The notes under the pieces: generated by a model
What the model was told of the DNA's origin: nothing
Seen by the model: the letters and a program-made list of their open reading frames with translations, nothing else
Databases searched by the model: none
Assembly: GCF_026340465.1 (NCBI RefSeq)
Contig: NZ_JAPEPC010000001.1
Location: 7,331,501-7,395,500 of the forward strand
Reading direction: 5' to 3'
Length of the DNA: 64,000 bases
Source: Streptomyces sp. NBC_01306
Lineage (GTDB): Bacteria; Actinomycetota; Actinomycetes; Streptomycetales; Streptomycetaceae
Position numbers and translations under genes: made by a program
In this document: positions 8,091 through 17,247 of the stretch, in pieces
How positions within the stretch are numbered: the first letter of the stretch is position 1
Layout: each line of letters opens with the position of its first letter

Positions 8091-8984
8091 ATGGATATTC
8101 GCGCACTGGGCTATCTGCGTCTGGAAACCGCCAGGTTCGATGAGTGGCGTGCCTTCACGCTCGACGTCCTCGGCATGATCGAGGCGCCGGGATCGACCGA
8201 GGACACCCTGCGGCTGCGACTCGACGACCGCGCGCACCGCATCACCGTCGTGCGCGGCGCCACCGACCGGCTCCTCGCCGCCGGCTGGGAGGTACGTGAC
8301 GCCGCGGCTCTCGCCGTCGCCCGCACGGAACTCACGGCGGCCGGGGTCGAGGTCGAGGACGCCAAGCCCGACGAGCTCGCCGACCGGCGGGTGCAGGGCA
8401 TGTTCCACTGCCAGGACCCGGCCGGCAACCAGCTGGAGATCTTCTGGGGCCAGGCACAGGACCACAGCCCGGCCGTCACCCCGTACGGCAACCGCTTCGT
8501 CACCGGTGATCTGGGCCTGGGCCACGTCGTGCTGCCCGCCCCCGCCATGGAGGAGGCGTACGACTTCTACGAAGGGCTCCTCGGCTTCACACTGCGCGAC
8601 TCGATGCGGCTGCCCGCCGCCATCGTGCCCGGCGCCGCCGCCGACCGCGACTTCCACTGGATGCACTTCATGGGGTGCAACCCCCGCCACCACAGCCTGG
8701 GCCTGTACCCGGGCCTGATGGAGCCCGGCATCGTGCACTTCATGGTCGAGGTGGCCACGCTCGACGACGTGGGCCGCGGGCTCGACCGCATCCACGAGGC
8801 CGGCATCCCCGTCGCGTCCACCCTCGGCCGGCACACCAACGACCTGATGGTGTCCTTCTACGCGCAGGCCCCCGGCGGCTTCCAGGTCGAGTACGGCACC
8901 GAGGGCCGCCTCGTCGACGACAGCACCTGGGTCGCCAAGGAGATGACCGCCGACAGCTTCTGGGGCCACAAGTGGAACGGCTGA
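8091..8984 (+). CDS. hsaC: 3,4-DHSA extradiol dioxygenase
   Basis: Iron(II) type I extradiol dioxygenase that cleaves the catechol ring of 3,4-DHSA, giving the HsaD substrate. 297 residues, two vicinal-oxygen-chelate repeats. The Fe ligands are H145 (LGLGHVVLP), H216 (GIVHFMVEV) and E267 (FQVEYGTEG), at the positions seen in characterised HsaC and BphC enzymes. ATG 8091 follows GAGAGGCACC. Part of the hsaADCB operon. Confidence 0.93.
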   Translation: MDIRALGYLRLETARFDEWRAFTLDVLGMIEAPGSTEDTLRLRLDDRAHRITVVRGATDRLLAAGWEVRDAAALAVARTELTAAGVEVEDAKPDELADRRVQGMFHCQDPAGNQLEIFWGQAQDHSPAVTPYGNRFVTGDLGLGHVVLPAPAMEEAYDFYEGLLGFTLRDSMRLPAAIVPGAAADRDFHWMHFMGCNPRHHSLGLYPGLMEPGIVHFMVEVATLDDVGRGLDRIHEAGIPVASTLGRHTNDLMVSFYAQAPGGFQVEYGTEGRLVDDSTWVAKEMTADSFWGHKWNG

Positions 8985-9472
8985 CGGAGGCACCGGTCGC
9001 CCCGGCCGCCTTCCGGGAGGTGCTCGGCCGGTTCGCGAGCGGCATCACGGTCGTCGCGTCCGCCGACAGCGACGGCAGGCCGGTGGGCCTCGCCTGCCAG
9101 TCCTTCGCCTCGCTCTCCCTCGACCCGCCGCTGGTCATGCTCTGCGTCGGCAAGTCGTCGACCAGCTGGCCGCATGTCGCGCGCACCGGACGATTCACCG
9201 TCAGCGTCCTCGCCGAGGAGCAACGCGAGGTCTGCGCAGCGCTCGGCGGACGCGGGGGCGACAAGTTCGACGGCGTCGGCTGGACGGTGTCGGAGCACGG
9301 CACCGTACGGATCGACGGCGCACTGGCCACCGTGGACTGCGCGCTGTACGACGTCCAGGAGGCGGGCGACCACCTCGTCGTCACCGGCCAGGTACTCGAA
9401 CTCGCCGCCAGGCCGGACGGATCACCGCTGCTCTACTTCGGCAGCGCCTACGCGGCAGGCGACTTCCGATGA
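8972..9472 (+). CDS. hsaB: flavin reductase component of 3-HSA hydroxylase
   Basis: NADH:FMN/FAD reductase that feeds reduced flavin to HsaA. About 166 residues; FMN-reductase-like split-barrel fold with the family start FREVLGRFASGITVVAS, GLACQSFASLSLDPPLVM and a C-terminal LLYFGSAYAAGDF. The frame is open well upstream inside hsaC, so the start is uncertain: GTG 8972 (overlapping hsaC by 13 nt) is the nearest accepted start codon; no strong ribosome site is visible, consistent with translational coupling to hsaC. Confidence 0.88.
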   Translation: MERLTEAPVAPAAFREVLGRFASGITVVASADSDGRPVGLACQSFASLSLDPPLVMLCVGKSSTSWPHVARTGRFTVSVLAEEQREVCAALGGRGGDKFDGVGWTVSEHGTVRIDGALATVDCALYDVQEAGDHLVVTGQVLELAARPDGSPLLYFGSAYAAGDFR

Positions 9473-9551
9473 ACCCCGGCGTGCGCTGCGGCGGCGCGGG
9501 GCGGCCCGGCAGCCGCCCCCGCCCGCCGCTGGCCACAGCCGTGAAACGTGA

Positions 9552-9579
9552 CCGGGCGCCGGCGCCGAACGGCGCCCGG
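9552..9579. terminator. GC hairpin between hsaB and kstD
   Basis: Perfect 10-bp inverted repeat CCGGGCGCCG / CGGCGCCCGG with an 8-nt loop, no T run. It lies just upstream of the kstD ribosome site and may be a weak terminator or an RNA structure limiting kstD expression relative to hsaADCB. Confidence 0.4.
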
Positions 9580-9596
9580 CCGGAGAGGACCGCCCC

Positions 9597-11282
9597 ATGA
9601 ACACCCGCTGGGACCACAGTTACGACGTGGTCGTCGTCGGATCCGGCGCCGCCGGATTCGCGGCGGCCATCACCGCGCGGCTGCGCGGCCTGACCGCCCT
9701 GGTGATCGAGAAGACGGAGCTGTACGGCGGCTCCACCGCCCTGTCGGGCGGCGCGATCTGGGTACCGGGCAACTTCCATCTGGACGCCGCGGGCCTCGGC
9801 GACACCCCTGCCAAGGCGCGCGCCTACCTCGACGCGACCGTCGGCGACCGGGTGCCCGCCGAACGCAAGGACGCCTACCTGGAGCACGGCCCGCGCATGG
9901 TCCGCGAGTTCCACGACCGCACCACGGTCAGATTCGCCTACACCCCCGGCTACTCCGACTACTTCCCGGAGGCGCTCGGCGGCTACCCGCAGGGCCGCTC
10001 CATCGAGCCGCTGGTCTTCGACTTCAAGAAGCTCCCGCCCGACCGCCGCGCCACCATGCGCCCGGCCGGTCTGCCCACCTACGGGCTCACCATCACCTCG
10101 TACGACTTCCGCTTCCTCAACATGGTCGCCCGCACCTGGGAGGGCCGGAAGACATCGGTGAAGGTCGGTCTGCAGGCGGTCGGGGCGCTGGCCAGGGGTG
10201 CGAAGCCGATCGCACTCGGCCAGGCGCTGATCGCCCGGATGCGCCAGTCGCTCGACGCACTCGGCGGCGTGCTGTGGCTGTCCACCCCGCTCACCGGCCT
10301 GGTGGAGGAGGACGGCCGGATCACCGGCGTACGCGCCGAGCGCAACGGCACGCCCGTCACGATCCGGGCGCACGGCGGCGTGGTCCTCGCCTCCGGCGGC
10401 TTCTCGCACGACCAGCAGCTGCGTGAGAAGTACCTGCCCGCGCCCACCTCGACGGCCTGGACCTCGGCATCGGACGGGCAGACCGGTGACGCGCTGCGGC
10501 TCGGCGTCGAGGCGGGCGCCGCGACGGACCTGCTCGACAAGGTGTGGGGCGCCCCGTCCGTCGTACCGCCGGGCCCGGACGAGAAGCCGTTCTTCCTGGT
10601 CGCCGACCGGGGCATCCCCGGCATGGTCATCGTCAACGGCGCGGGGGAGCGGTACGCCAACGAGGCTGCCCCGTACCACCAGTTCGTCGACGAGATGTAC
10701 GCCAAGGACCGGCCGGACGCCTCCACCGTGCCGTCCTGGCTGATCATGGACGGCCGGGCCAAGGCGCGCTACATCTTCATGGGTCTCTTCCCGGGCCAGC
10801 CCTTCCCGAAGAAGTGGCTGGCGAGCGGCTTCGTCAAGAAGGCGCGGACCCTGCCCGAACTGGCCGCCCGGATCGGCGCGGCGCCGGAGCAACTCGGCGC
10901 CACCATCGACCGGTTCAACGGCTTCGCGCGGGCGGGCCGTGATGAGGACTTCCAGCGCGGCGAGAGCGTCTACGACCGGTACTACGGCGACCCGACGCTG
11001 CTCAATCCCAACCTGGCCCCGCTGGAGAAGGCGCCGTACTACGCCATCCCCGTCCACCCCGGGGACATCGGCACCAAGGGCGGCCTGGTGGCCGACGGGT
11101 CCGCGCGGGTGCTGCGCGAGGACGGCACCGCCATCAAGGGGCTGTACGCGTCGGGCAATGTGTCCGCCGCGGTGATGGGCGAGACCTATCCCGGGCCCGG
11201 GGCGACCATCGGCCCCGCCATGGCATTCAGCTGGGCGGCCGTGGGGGACATCGCGCGAGAGCTCAAGAGCGAACGCCAGTAG
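9597..11282 (+). CDS. kstD: 3-ketosteroid delta-1-dehydrogenase
   Basis: FAD flavoprotein that introduces the C1-C2 double bond into ring A of 3-ketosteroids; combined with 9alpha-hydroxylation it makes ring B open spontaneously. 561 residues. The N-terminal dinucleotide motif VVVGSGAAGFAAA is followed by YGGSTALSGGAIWVPGN, and the C-terminal block reads LYASGNVSAAVMGETYPGPGATIG, the KstD hallmark. GGAGAGGA precedes the ATG. It is separated from hsaB by 124 nt and closed by a strong terminator, so it may also have its own promoter. A fumarate-reductase-like KstD2/KstD3 paralogue type cannot be distinguished. Confidence 0.92.
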   Translation: MNTRWDHSYDVVVVGSGAAGFAAAITARLRGLTALVIEKTELYGGSTALSGGAIWVPGNFHLDAAGLGDTPAKARAYLDATVGDRVPAERKDAYLEHGPRMVREFHDRTTVRFAYTPGYSDYFPEALGGYPQGRSIEPLVFDFKKLPPDRRATMRPAGLPTYGLTITSYDFRFLNMVARTWEGRKTSVKVGLQAVGALARGAKPIALGQALIARMRQSLDALGGVLWLSTPLTGLVEEDGRITGVRAERNGTPVTIRAHGGVVLASGGFSHDQQLREKYLPAPTSTAWTSASDGQTGDALRLGVEAGAATDLLDKVWGAPSVVPPGPDEKPFFLVADRGIPGMVIVNGAGERYANEAAPYHQFVDEMYAKDRPDASTVPSWLIMDGRAKARYIFMGLFPGQPFPKKWLASGFVKKARTLPELAARIGAAPEQLGATIDRFNGFARAGRDEDFQRGESVYDRYYGDPTLLNPNLAPLEKAPYYAIPVHPGDIGTKGGLVADGSARVLREDGTAIKGLYASGNVSAAVMGETYPGPGATIGPAMAFSWAAVGDIARELKSERQ

Positions 11283-11304
11283 TGCCTCGCTGTACGGGAA
11301 GCCA

Positions 11305-11339
11305 CCGGAGGGGGCGGTCGACATGACCGCCCCCTCCGG
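11305..11339 (+). terminator. terminator after kstD
   Basis: Perfect 15-bp stem (CCGGAGGGGGCGGTC at 11305-11319, complementary strand at 11325-11339) with a 5-nt loop GACAT, 22 nt after the kstD stop. Typical GC-only Streptomyces terminator. Confidence 0.75.
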
Positions 11340-11411
11340 CGTTCGCCCCCGCCGCTGATACATCGGACAACTGGGTCGCCGTGCATGGCTGCTGACCCTG
11401 TGTCGGACCCC

Positions 11412-11505
11412 TTGACACCTGGCTGAGCCAGATAGCAGAGTTCCGCCCGTTCGTTGAATTCATCGATACATCCGATGAAAGCTCGTTGGTGGCAGACATA
11501 TCTGC
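11412..11505 (+). promoter_or_regulatory. promoter region with three inverted repeats, upstream of beta-helix gene
   Basis: TTGACA at 11412-11417 with a possible TAGCAG at 11433-11438 (15-nt spacer) looks like a sigma-70-type promoter. Three palindromes follow or overlap it: CTGGCT-G-AGCCAG (11419-11431, in the spacer), TTCATCG-7nt-CGATGAA (11459-11479) and GCAGA-CATA-TCTGC (11492-11505). These are likely repressor/activator sites for the secreted beta-helix protein; the regulator is not in the window. Confidence 0.45.
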
Positions 11506-11541
11506 TGGGCAGCTCGCCCCTACCGTGTCAGGGAGTCAGAC

Positions 11542-14418
11542 GTGCACCGCAGTTCGGACGACAGACCAGGAGGCAGAGCCGCCCCGAAACGGCGGCTCGC
11601 GACGGTGGCGGTCCTCGCCGCCGTGACCGTGGGCGCGGCGCCCGCGCTCACCGCAGGCACCGCGGCTGCGGCCCACGCCCCGGCGGGCCGGAACATCTAC
11701 GTATCGGCGACCGGCAGTGACCGGAACTCCGGGGACTCCACCCGCAGGCCCCTGCTGACCCTGGCGGCCGCGCAGGTCTCCGCGAGGAAGGCGTCCAGGG
11801 CGGGGCACCCGGTCCATGTGTGGGTACGCGGCGGTACCTACCACCTCGCGGCCACCCTGAAGTTCGGCGCCGCAGACTCGGGCAGCGCGTCCGCCCCGGT
11901 GACCTACTCCTCGTACCCCGGCGAGCGGGCCGTGCTCAGCGGCGGCCGCCGGGTGACGGCCGCCTGGACCACCGACCGGGACAACAGCGCGATCCGGGTG
12001 GCGGACATCGGCGCGCACCGGAAGATCGACGGGCTGTTCGTGGGCGGCACCCGGCAAGTCCTGGCCCGCTACCCGAACTTCGACCCGGACACCGCCGTAC
12101 TCAACGGCTCCACCACCATGGCCACCCTCAACGCCCGGTCGGCGCGGTGGAAGAACCCGTCCACCGGCGACATCCGCGGACTGCACTCATCCGACTGGGG
12201 CGGCAACGACTACACGATCACCGGGCGCGACGACTCCGGCCTGAAGCTCAAGTGGGTCGGCGACAACAACCGGGGCGGCGACGTGGACACCGCGCACGTC
12301 GTCGCGGAGGGTGTGTTCGAGGAACTCGACGCGCCCGGCGAGTGGTTCTACGACCAGAACACCGGCAAGCTCTACATGATCCCGCCGGCCGGCACCGATC
12401 TGTCGAAGACCACGGTGGACACCGCGGAGCTGGACGAACTCGTCCGGGTCGAGGGCACGTCGGCCTCCCGCCCCGTCCATGACCTCACGTTCGACGGGTT
12501 CACCTACACCGCCACGCACCGGACCCTCTTCGACACCCCGTACGAGCCGCTGCAGCTCGGCGACTGGGCGGTGGCGCGGGCCGGTGCCGTCCACATCAAG
12601 AACGCCAGGAACATCACCGTCTCCCGCTCCTCCTTCGCCCAGGTCGGCGGCAACGGGGTCTTCATCGACGGCTACAACAAGGACGACGCCGTCACCGGCA
12701 ACACCTTCACCGGATCCGGCGCGAGCGACGTACAGGTGGTGGGCTCCACCAGGGCCGTCCGGAACCCGTCGACCTGGGCGCACATGGTCGATCCGCCCAC
12801 GGACCTGACCCCCGGTCCGAGGACCGACGACTACCCGCGCGACATCGACGTCAGCGACAACAGCATGGCCGACATGGGCCGGTTCGAGAAACAGAGCGCC
12901 GGTGTAAACATCTCGATGAGCAGCCGCGTCACCGTCGCCCACAACACCATCCACGGCAGTCCACGGTCCTGTGTCAACGTCAACGACGGCACCTGGGGCG
13001 GGCACCGGATCCAGTACAACGACATCTTCGACTGCGTGAAGGAGACGTCGGACCACGGGCCGGTCAACGCCTGGGGCCGGGACCGTTACTGGCCCATCGC
13101 CGGGCCCAGCATCAACCCCAGCGCGGAGTCCGACGCCCTGCAGAAGAGCTACTCGCTGCTCGACGTCGTCCGGCCGATCACGATCAGCAACAACCGGATC
13201 TGGCACAACAGCGAATGGGCCATCGACCTGGACGACGGATCGAGCAACTACATCGTCAAGAACAACCTGCTGCTCGGCGCCGGAATCAAGCTGCGCGACG
13301 GATTCAAGCGGACGGTCACCAACAACATCGTCGTGGGCGGATCGGTCTACGAGCAGATCTCGCACCGCGACAACGGCGACGCCATCACGAAGAACATCAT
13401 CCTTGCGGACTCGCCCTACTCACTCACCGGCAGCGACCCCGCCGCCGCCAAGTACGCCGCAGACAACAACCTGTTCTGGGACAACGGCCGGCCAGTCGCC
13501 CTGCCCGCCGTCTGGAGCACCAGTCATCTGGACACCCACTCGGTCACCGCGGATCCCCGCTTCGCCGGGGGCTCACCGTGGGACTCGCCCGGTATGACGG
13601 ACTACACACCGGCCGCGGACTCACCCGCGAAGGCACTGGGATTCACCGACTTCCCGATGAACCGGTTCGGCACCGGAAGGCCGGGCGAAGCGACACCCCC
13701 GGCGGTCGGCTGGCCGGCCGCACCCGACCCGGACACGGTGATCGAGACCCAGCCCGAGCCGCTGATGGGCGCCACCGCCCGCCAGGTCTACGACAAGGCC
13801 ACCCAGTCGGCCGTCGGACTGGGCGACTTCAACGGGCTCTACCTCCAGAGCGTTCCTGCCACCTCCTACGCCTACGGGCAGGGTCTGCGCCCCCTAGACG
13901 TGATCCGGTCCGTGAACGGGACCGGTGTGACGGACCGCGACAGCTTCTGGACCGTCTACAACAGGCTCGCCCCCGGGAGCACCGTCACCCTGAGCGTCTG
14001 GCGTGCGCAGGCCGCCACCACGGTCGGCCTCGTCAAGCCCACCGACCCACAGCAGTACAACAACACCGCGGGCGTGACCTACACCGGAAGCGGCTGGGGC
14101 TGGCGCGGCGCCAAGGCCGGCGGCCAGGGCTCGTACCAGAACGACATCGACGCCACCACCGCCACCGGCGACTCCTTCACCTTCACCTTCAACGGCACCG
14201 GAGCCGACTTCCTCACCGAGCTGAACGCGGACGAGGGAACGATCGACATCGCCGTCGACGGGGTCCACCGGGAGACCGTGGACGCCACCAGCGGCTCCCG
14301 CCAGTACCAGCAGAAGCTCTACTCGGTCAGCGGACTCCCGGCCGGGGTGCACACCCTCACCGGGACAATGAAGAGCGGGCAGTACATGATCGTGGACGGC
14401 TTCACCGTGCGGAGCTGA
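11542..14418 (+). CDS. secreted right-handed beta-helix protein with PDZ-like domain
   Basis: 958 residues from GTG 11542 (GGGA 8 nt upstream). A basic n-region and hydrophobic Ala/Val core (residues 17-44) form a signal peptide. The mature part starts with a pectate-lyase-like NIYVSATGSDRNSGDS and continues as parallel beta-helix coils rich in N-x-F/I/V turns (about residues 310-700). Residues ~742-832 resemble a PDZ domain (LRPLDVIRSVNGTGV). The last ~115 residues (TGSGWGWRGAKAGGQG to the end) look like a beta-sandwich carbohydrate-binding module. Probably a polysaccharide lyase or glycoside hydrolase acting outside the cell; the catalytic residues and substrate cannot be named. Confidence 0.8.
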   Translation: MHRSSDDRPGGRAAPKRRLATVAVLAAVTVGAAPALTAGTAAAAHAPAGRNIYVSATGSDRNSGDSTRRPLLTLAAAQVSARKASRAGHPVHVWVRGGTYHLAATLKFGAADSGSASAPVTYSSYPGERAVLSGGRRVTAAWTTDRDNSAIRVADIGAHRKIDGLFVGGTRQVLARYPNFDPDTAVLNGSTTMATLNARSARWKNPSTGDIRGLHSSDWGGNDYTITGRDDSGLKLKWVGDNNRGGDVDTAHVVAEGVFEELDAPGEWFYDQNTGKLYMIPPAGTDLSKTTVDTAELDELVRVEGTSASRPVHDLTFDGFTYTATHRTLFDTPYEPLQLGDWAVARAGAVHIKNARNITVSRSSFAQVGGNGVFIDGYNKDDAVTGNTFTGSGASDVQVVGSTRAVRNPSTWAHMVDPPTDLTPGPRTDDYPRDIDVSDNSMADMGRFEKQSAGVNISMSSRVTVAHNTIHGSPRSCVNVNDGTWGGHRIQYNDIFDCVKETSDHGPVNAWGRDRYWPIAGPSINPSAESDALQKSYSLLDVVRPITISNNRIWHNSEWAIDLDDGSSNYIVKNNLLLGAGIKLRDGFKRTVTNNIVVGGSVYEQISHRDNGDAITKNIILADSPYSLTGSDPAAAKYAADNNLFWDNGRPVALPAVWSTSHLDTHSVTADPRFAGGSPWDSPGMTDYTPAADSPAKALGFTDFPMNRFGTGRPGEATPPAVGWPAAPDPDTVIETQPEPLMGATARQVYDKATQSAVGLGDFNGLYLQSVPATSYAYGQGLRPLDVIRSVNGTGVTDRDSFWTVYNRLAPGSTVTLSVWRAQAATTVGLVKPTDPQQYNNTAGVTYTGSGWGWRGAKAGGQGSYQNDIDATTATGDSFTFTFNGTGADFLTELNADEGTIDIAVDGVHRETVDATSGSRQYQQKLYSVSGLPAGVHTLTGTMKSGQYMIVDGFTVRS

Positions 14419-14451
14419 CGTATCGGCCCGCTCAGCCCCGCACATCCCCGC

Positions 14452-14486
14452 GCCGCCGGCCGGACCGAACAGGTCCGGCCGGCGGC
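14452..14486 (+). terminator. terminator after beta-helix gene
   Basis: Perfect 15-bp stem starting GCCGCCGGCCGGACC with 5-nt loop GAACA, followed by TCTGTGTTCC; 33 nt after the stop codon. Confidence 0.75.
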
Positions 14487-14626
14487 TCTGTGTTCCGGGT
14501 TTCCGGGTTCCGGCCACACAGGGGGAGTGGCGGGTACGACGGCCTTTCGGCAAGTACGGTGGGATACAGGGGGGTTGGGGCGGGGCGATCCGCGAGATCG
14601 AGGCGGGGTGATCCGCCTGCTCCTCT

Positions 14627-14661
14627 CCGAGCTGTCGTATTGCGGTCCGAGCTGTCGTATT
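14627..14661 (+). repeat. 15-bp direct repeat, 20-bp period, upstream of secreted protein gene
   Basis: CCGAGCTGTCGTATT occurs at 14627-14641 and again at 14647-14661, 53 nt before the ATG of the next gene. A 20-bp period is close to two helical turns, so this looks like a tandem binding site for a regulator, possibly a -35 substitute. The rest of the 14487-14714 gap shows no gene. Confidence 0.5.
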
Positions 14662-14714
14662 CCGGATGTTCCGCCGTTCCGCGGACGGAGCCCGGTTCTT
14701 CTTCTGGGGGGTTC

Positions 14715-16937
14715 ATGCAGAGATCGAGAACGCTGTCGGTCGCTCTCGCCATGTCGTTCGCCACGGCCGGTCTGGGGGTGATCGCGGCACCCGGGGCGTC
14801 CGCGATCACGCCACCGGTGGCGTTCACGGCGGACGCGCTGCCGACCTGGCAGACCAACGGGATCGTCTGGGCGCTCGCCCAGAGCAACGGCGTGGTGTTC
14901 GCGGGCGGTACGTTCTCCGCGCTGCGGCCACCGGCCGGTGCCTCCGGCAAGGCGCGGTCCGCGGTGAACTTCGCCGCGTTCAACGCCGCCACCGGCGCGC
15001 CCACCAGCTGCACACTCTCCTTCACGGTCGGCAGCGGTACCGCCACCGTGCGAGCCCTGGCGGTATCGCCCGACAAGAAGACGCTCTACGCGGGCGGATA
15101 CTTCGGCGCGGTCAACGGCACCAAGGTGTCCTCGCTGGCGGCCATCGACATCGCCACCTGCAAGCCCAGGACCTCGTTCCGGCCCGCCTTCTCCGCCACC
15201 GTGCGGGCGCTGACGGTCACCAAGGACACGGTGTACGCGGGAGGCGACTTCGGCACCGTCAGCGGACAGAAGCGCCAGCGCTTCGCCGCGGTCAAGGCGT
15301 CCGACGGGGCCGTGCTGCCCTTCACCGCCAACGCCGACGAGCCGGGCCGCGCCCTCGCACTGACCCCGGACGGCAAGAACGCGGTGCTCGGCGGCGACTT
15401 CTTCAAGGTCAACGGAACGACATCGCACGCCCTGGCCGTGGTGGACGCCACATCGGGCAAGGTGACGAAGGCCTACCCGGGCTTCATCGAGACCAACTCG
15501 GTGGTCAAGACGCTCGACACGGACGCCACCGGGATCTACACCGGCAACGAGGGCACCGGCTTCGGTGTGTTCGACGGCCGGATCGCCCTCAACGCGAGCA
15601 GCCTGAACCAGCGCTGGCGTGACACCTGCCTGGGCGCCACCCAGTCCGTGAAGTCGTACAAGGGCGTGCTCTACAGCGCCTCGCACGCCCACGACTGCTC
15701 CAGCGTCGGCGAGTTCCCCAACGGTCCGCGCCACCACTTCCTGGCGGAACCCACCACGGGTACCGGCAAGCTCGGCTGGTTCCCGGACACCAACGACGGC
15801 AACGGTGAGGGGATCGGCCCCCGCGCACTGACCATCGCGGCCTCCGGCTCCACCCAGTACCTCTGGTCGGGCGGCGAGTTCACCACCGTCAACCGCGCCG
15901 CCGCACAGAGCCTCACCCGGTTCGCCTCCACCGGCGACAAGGGCGCTCCGACCGTTCCGGTGGGCGCCGCGGTCAGTGCGAAGCCGGGACAGGTGCAGGT
16001 CAGCTGGCGCGCCAGCTTCGACACGGACGACTCGAAGCTGACGTACAAGGTCTACCGCAACGGGTCCAGCACGCCCATGGCGACCGTGCAGGCCGACTCA
16101 CTGATGTGGGCCCGGCCCCAGGTGTCCGTCAAGGACACCTCGGTCACCAAGGGCAAGAGCTACAGCTACCGGATCACCGCATCCGACGCCGCGGGCAACA
16201 CCAGCGCCAAGTCGGCGGCCGTCACCGCCACCGCGACGGCCGCGGCGGAGCCCTACCCGACGGCGGTCATCGGCGACGGTGCCTCGCTGTACTGGCGCTA
16301 CGACGACCACGCGCAGCCGTTCGTGGCGGACACGTCGAGCGGAAACCGCTCCGGCGTGGACGTCAACGCCCCCTCGCTGCGCCGGACCCCGGGAGCGGTC
16401 GGCGGCCCGTCCACCGCGATCGGGTTCAACGGCACCAACCAGTGGATATACAGCGACCGCCGGTACGCCGCACCCGCCAAGTACAGCCTGGAGACCTGGT
16501 TCAGGACCACCAGCACCGCGGGCGGCAAGCTGATCGGGTTCGGCGACAACACGACGGCCGCCAGCAAGAAGTACGACAAGCAGGTGTACATGACCAATGC
16601 GGGCAAGCTCGTGTTCGGCGTGAGCGGCAGCGGATTCAAGACGCTGGAGAGCCCCAAGGCGTACAACGACGGCACCTGGCACCAGGCCGTCGCGACACAG
16701 GGGCCGACCGGTATGCGCCTCTACGTCGACGGCCACCTCCTGAAGAGCAACACCGTGACGAAGAGCGAGAGTTCCAGCGGTTACTGGCGGGTGGGCGGCG
16801 ACTCACTGGCCGGCTGGCCCTCGCGGCCCACGAGCGACTTCTTCAAGGGGGACCTGGACGAGACGGCCGTCTACCCCGGGGTGCTCAGCGCCGCGCGGGT
16901 CGCGAGCCACTACACGCTGGGAAAGAGTGCAGGCTGA
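14715..16937 (+). CDS. secreted propeller / Fn3 / LamG multidomain protein
   Basis: 740 residues from ATG 14715 (GGGGGG 6 nt upstream; the frame is open much further upstream but that part overlaps the previous gene). Signal peptide 1-29 ending AAPGASA. Residues ~35-405 are repeats of the type VWALAQSNGVVFAGGTF, TLYAGGYFGAVNG, TVYAGGDFGTVSG, spaced 40-50 residues apart, indicating a beta-propeller. A fibronectin type III domain follows (about 410-505), then a concanavalin-like LamG domain (about 512-737) with YSLETWFRTTS and LYVDGHLL. Likely an extracellular adhesion or polymer-binding protein; no enzymatic motif seen. Confidence 0.82.
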   Translation: MQRSRTLSVALAMSFATAGLGVIAAPGASAITPPVAFTADALPTWQTNGIVWALAQSNGVVFAGGTFSALRPPAGASGKARSAVNFAAFNAATGAPTSCTLSFTVGSGTATVRALAVSPDKKTLYAGGYFGAVNGTKVSSLAAIDIATCKPRTSFRPAFSATVRALTVTKDTVYAGGDFGTVSGQKRQRFAAVKASDGAVLPFTANADEPGRALALTPDGKNAVLGGDFFKVNGTTSHALAVVDATSGKVTKAYPGFIETNSVVKTLDTDATGIYTGNEGTGFGVFDGRIALNASSLNQRWRDTCLGATQSVKSYKGVLYSASHAHDCSSVGEFPNGPRHHFLAEPTTGTGKLGWFPDTNDGNGEGIGPRALTIAASGSTQYLWSGGEFTTVNRAAAQSLTRFASTGDKGAPTVPVGAAVSAKPGQVQVSWRASFDTDDSKLTYKVYRNGSSTPMATVQADSLMWARPQVSVKDTSVTKGKSYSYRITASDAAGNTSAKSAAVTATATAAAEPYPTAVIGDGASLYWRYDDHAQPFVADTSSGNRSGVDVNAPSLRRTPGAVGGPSTAIGFNGTNQWIYSDRRYAAPAKYSLETWFRTTSTAGGKLIGFGDNTTAASKKYDKQVYMTNAGKLVFGVSGSGFKTLESPKAYNDGTWHQAVATQGPTGMRLYVDGHLLKSNTVTKSESSSGYWRVGGDSLAGWPSRPTSDFFKGDLDETAVYPGVLSAARVASHYTLGKSAG

Positions 16938-16965
16938 TGAGCGCGCCCGGAAGGAGCGCCGGCCG

Positions 16966-17247
16966 ATGAGCGGGGGAAGCCAGGCCGACCGTGACGCCAG
17001 GACCGTCGAGATCGGCTACGCCCTGGTCAGCGCGGGCTTCCTCGGCGCGCTGGTGTTCGGCGTGATCGCCGGTCCGGCGGCCGTGTGGGATCTGCCGCAC
17101 CGCGTCACGGCAGCCCTGGTGCTGACCGGGGCCGCGGCCGCCGGACTGCTCGCGGTGGTGCGTGTGGTCCATGTGCTGCGTACGTACGAACGCGGGCGCC
17201 GCTCGGGGGACGGCCCAGGAGGACGTACGGACGCGGCGCGACGGTGA
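16966..17247 (+). CDS. small two-helix membrane protein
   Basis: 93 residues from ATG 16966, with AAGGAG 9 nt upstream. Two hydrophobic segments (GYALVSAGFLGALVFGVIAG and ALVLTGAAAAGLLAVVRVV) are preceded by a polar QADRDARTVEIGYA and followed by a basic tail. It resembles small Streptomyces membrane proteins of the DUF6332 type, function unknown. It lies 28 nt after the secreted propeller gene and may be co-transcribed. Confidence 0.7.
   Translation: MSGGSQADRDARTVEIGYALVSAGFLGALVFGVIAGPAAVWDLPHRVTAALVLTGAAAAGLLAVVRVVHVLRTYERGRRSGDGPGGRTDAARR

Noticed and set aside
13215..14714. Long frame leading into the propeller protein
   Set aside because: It is an off-frame shadow of the beta-helix gene; the signal peptide starts at 14715.
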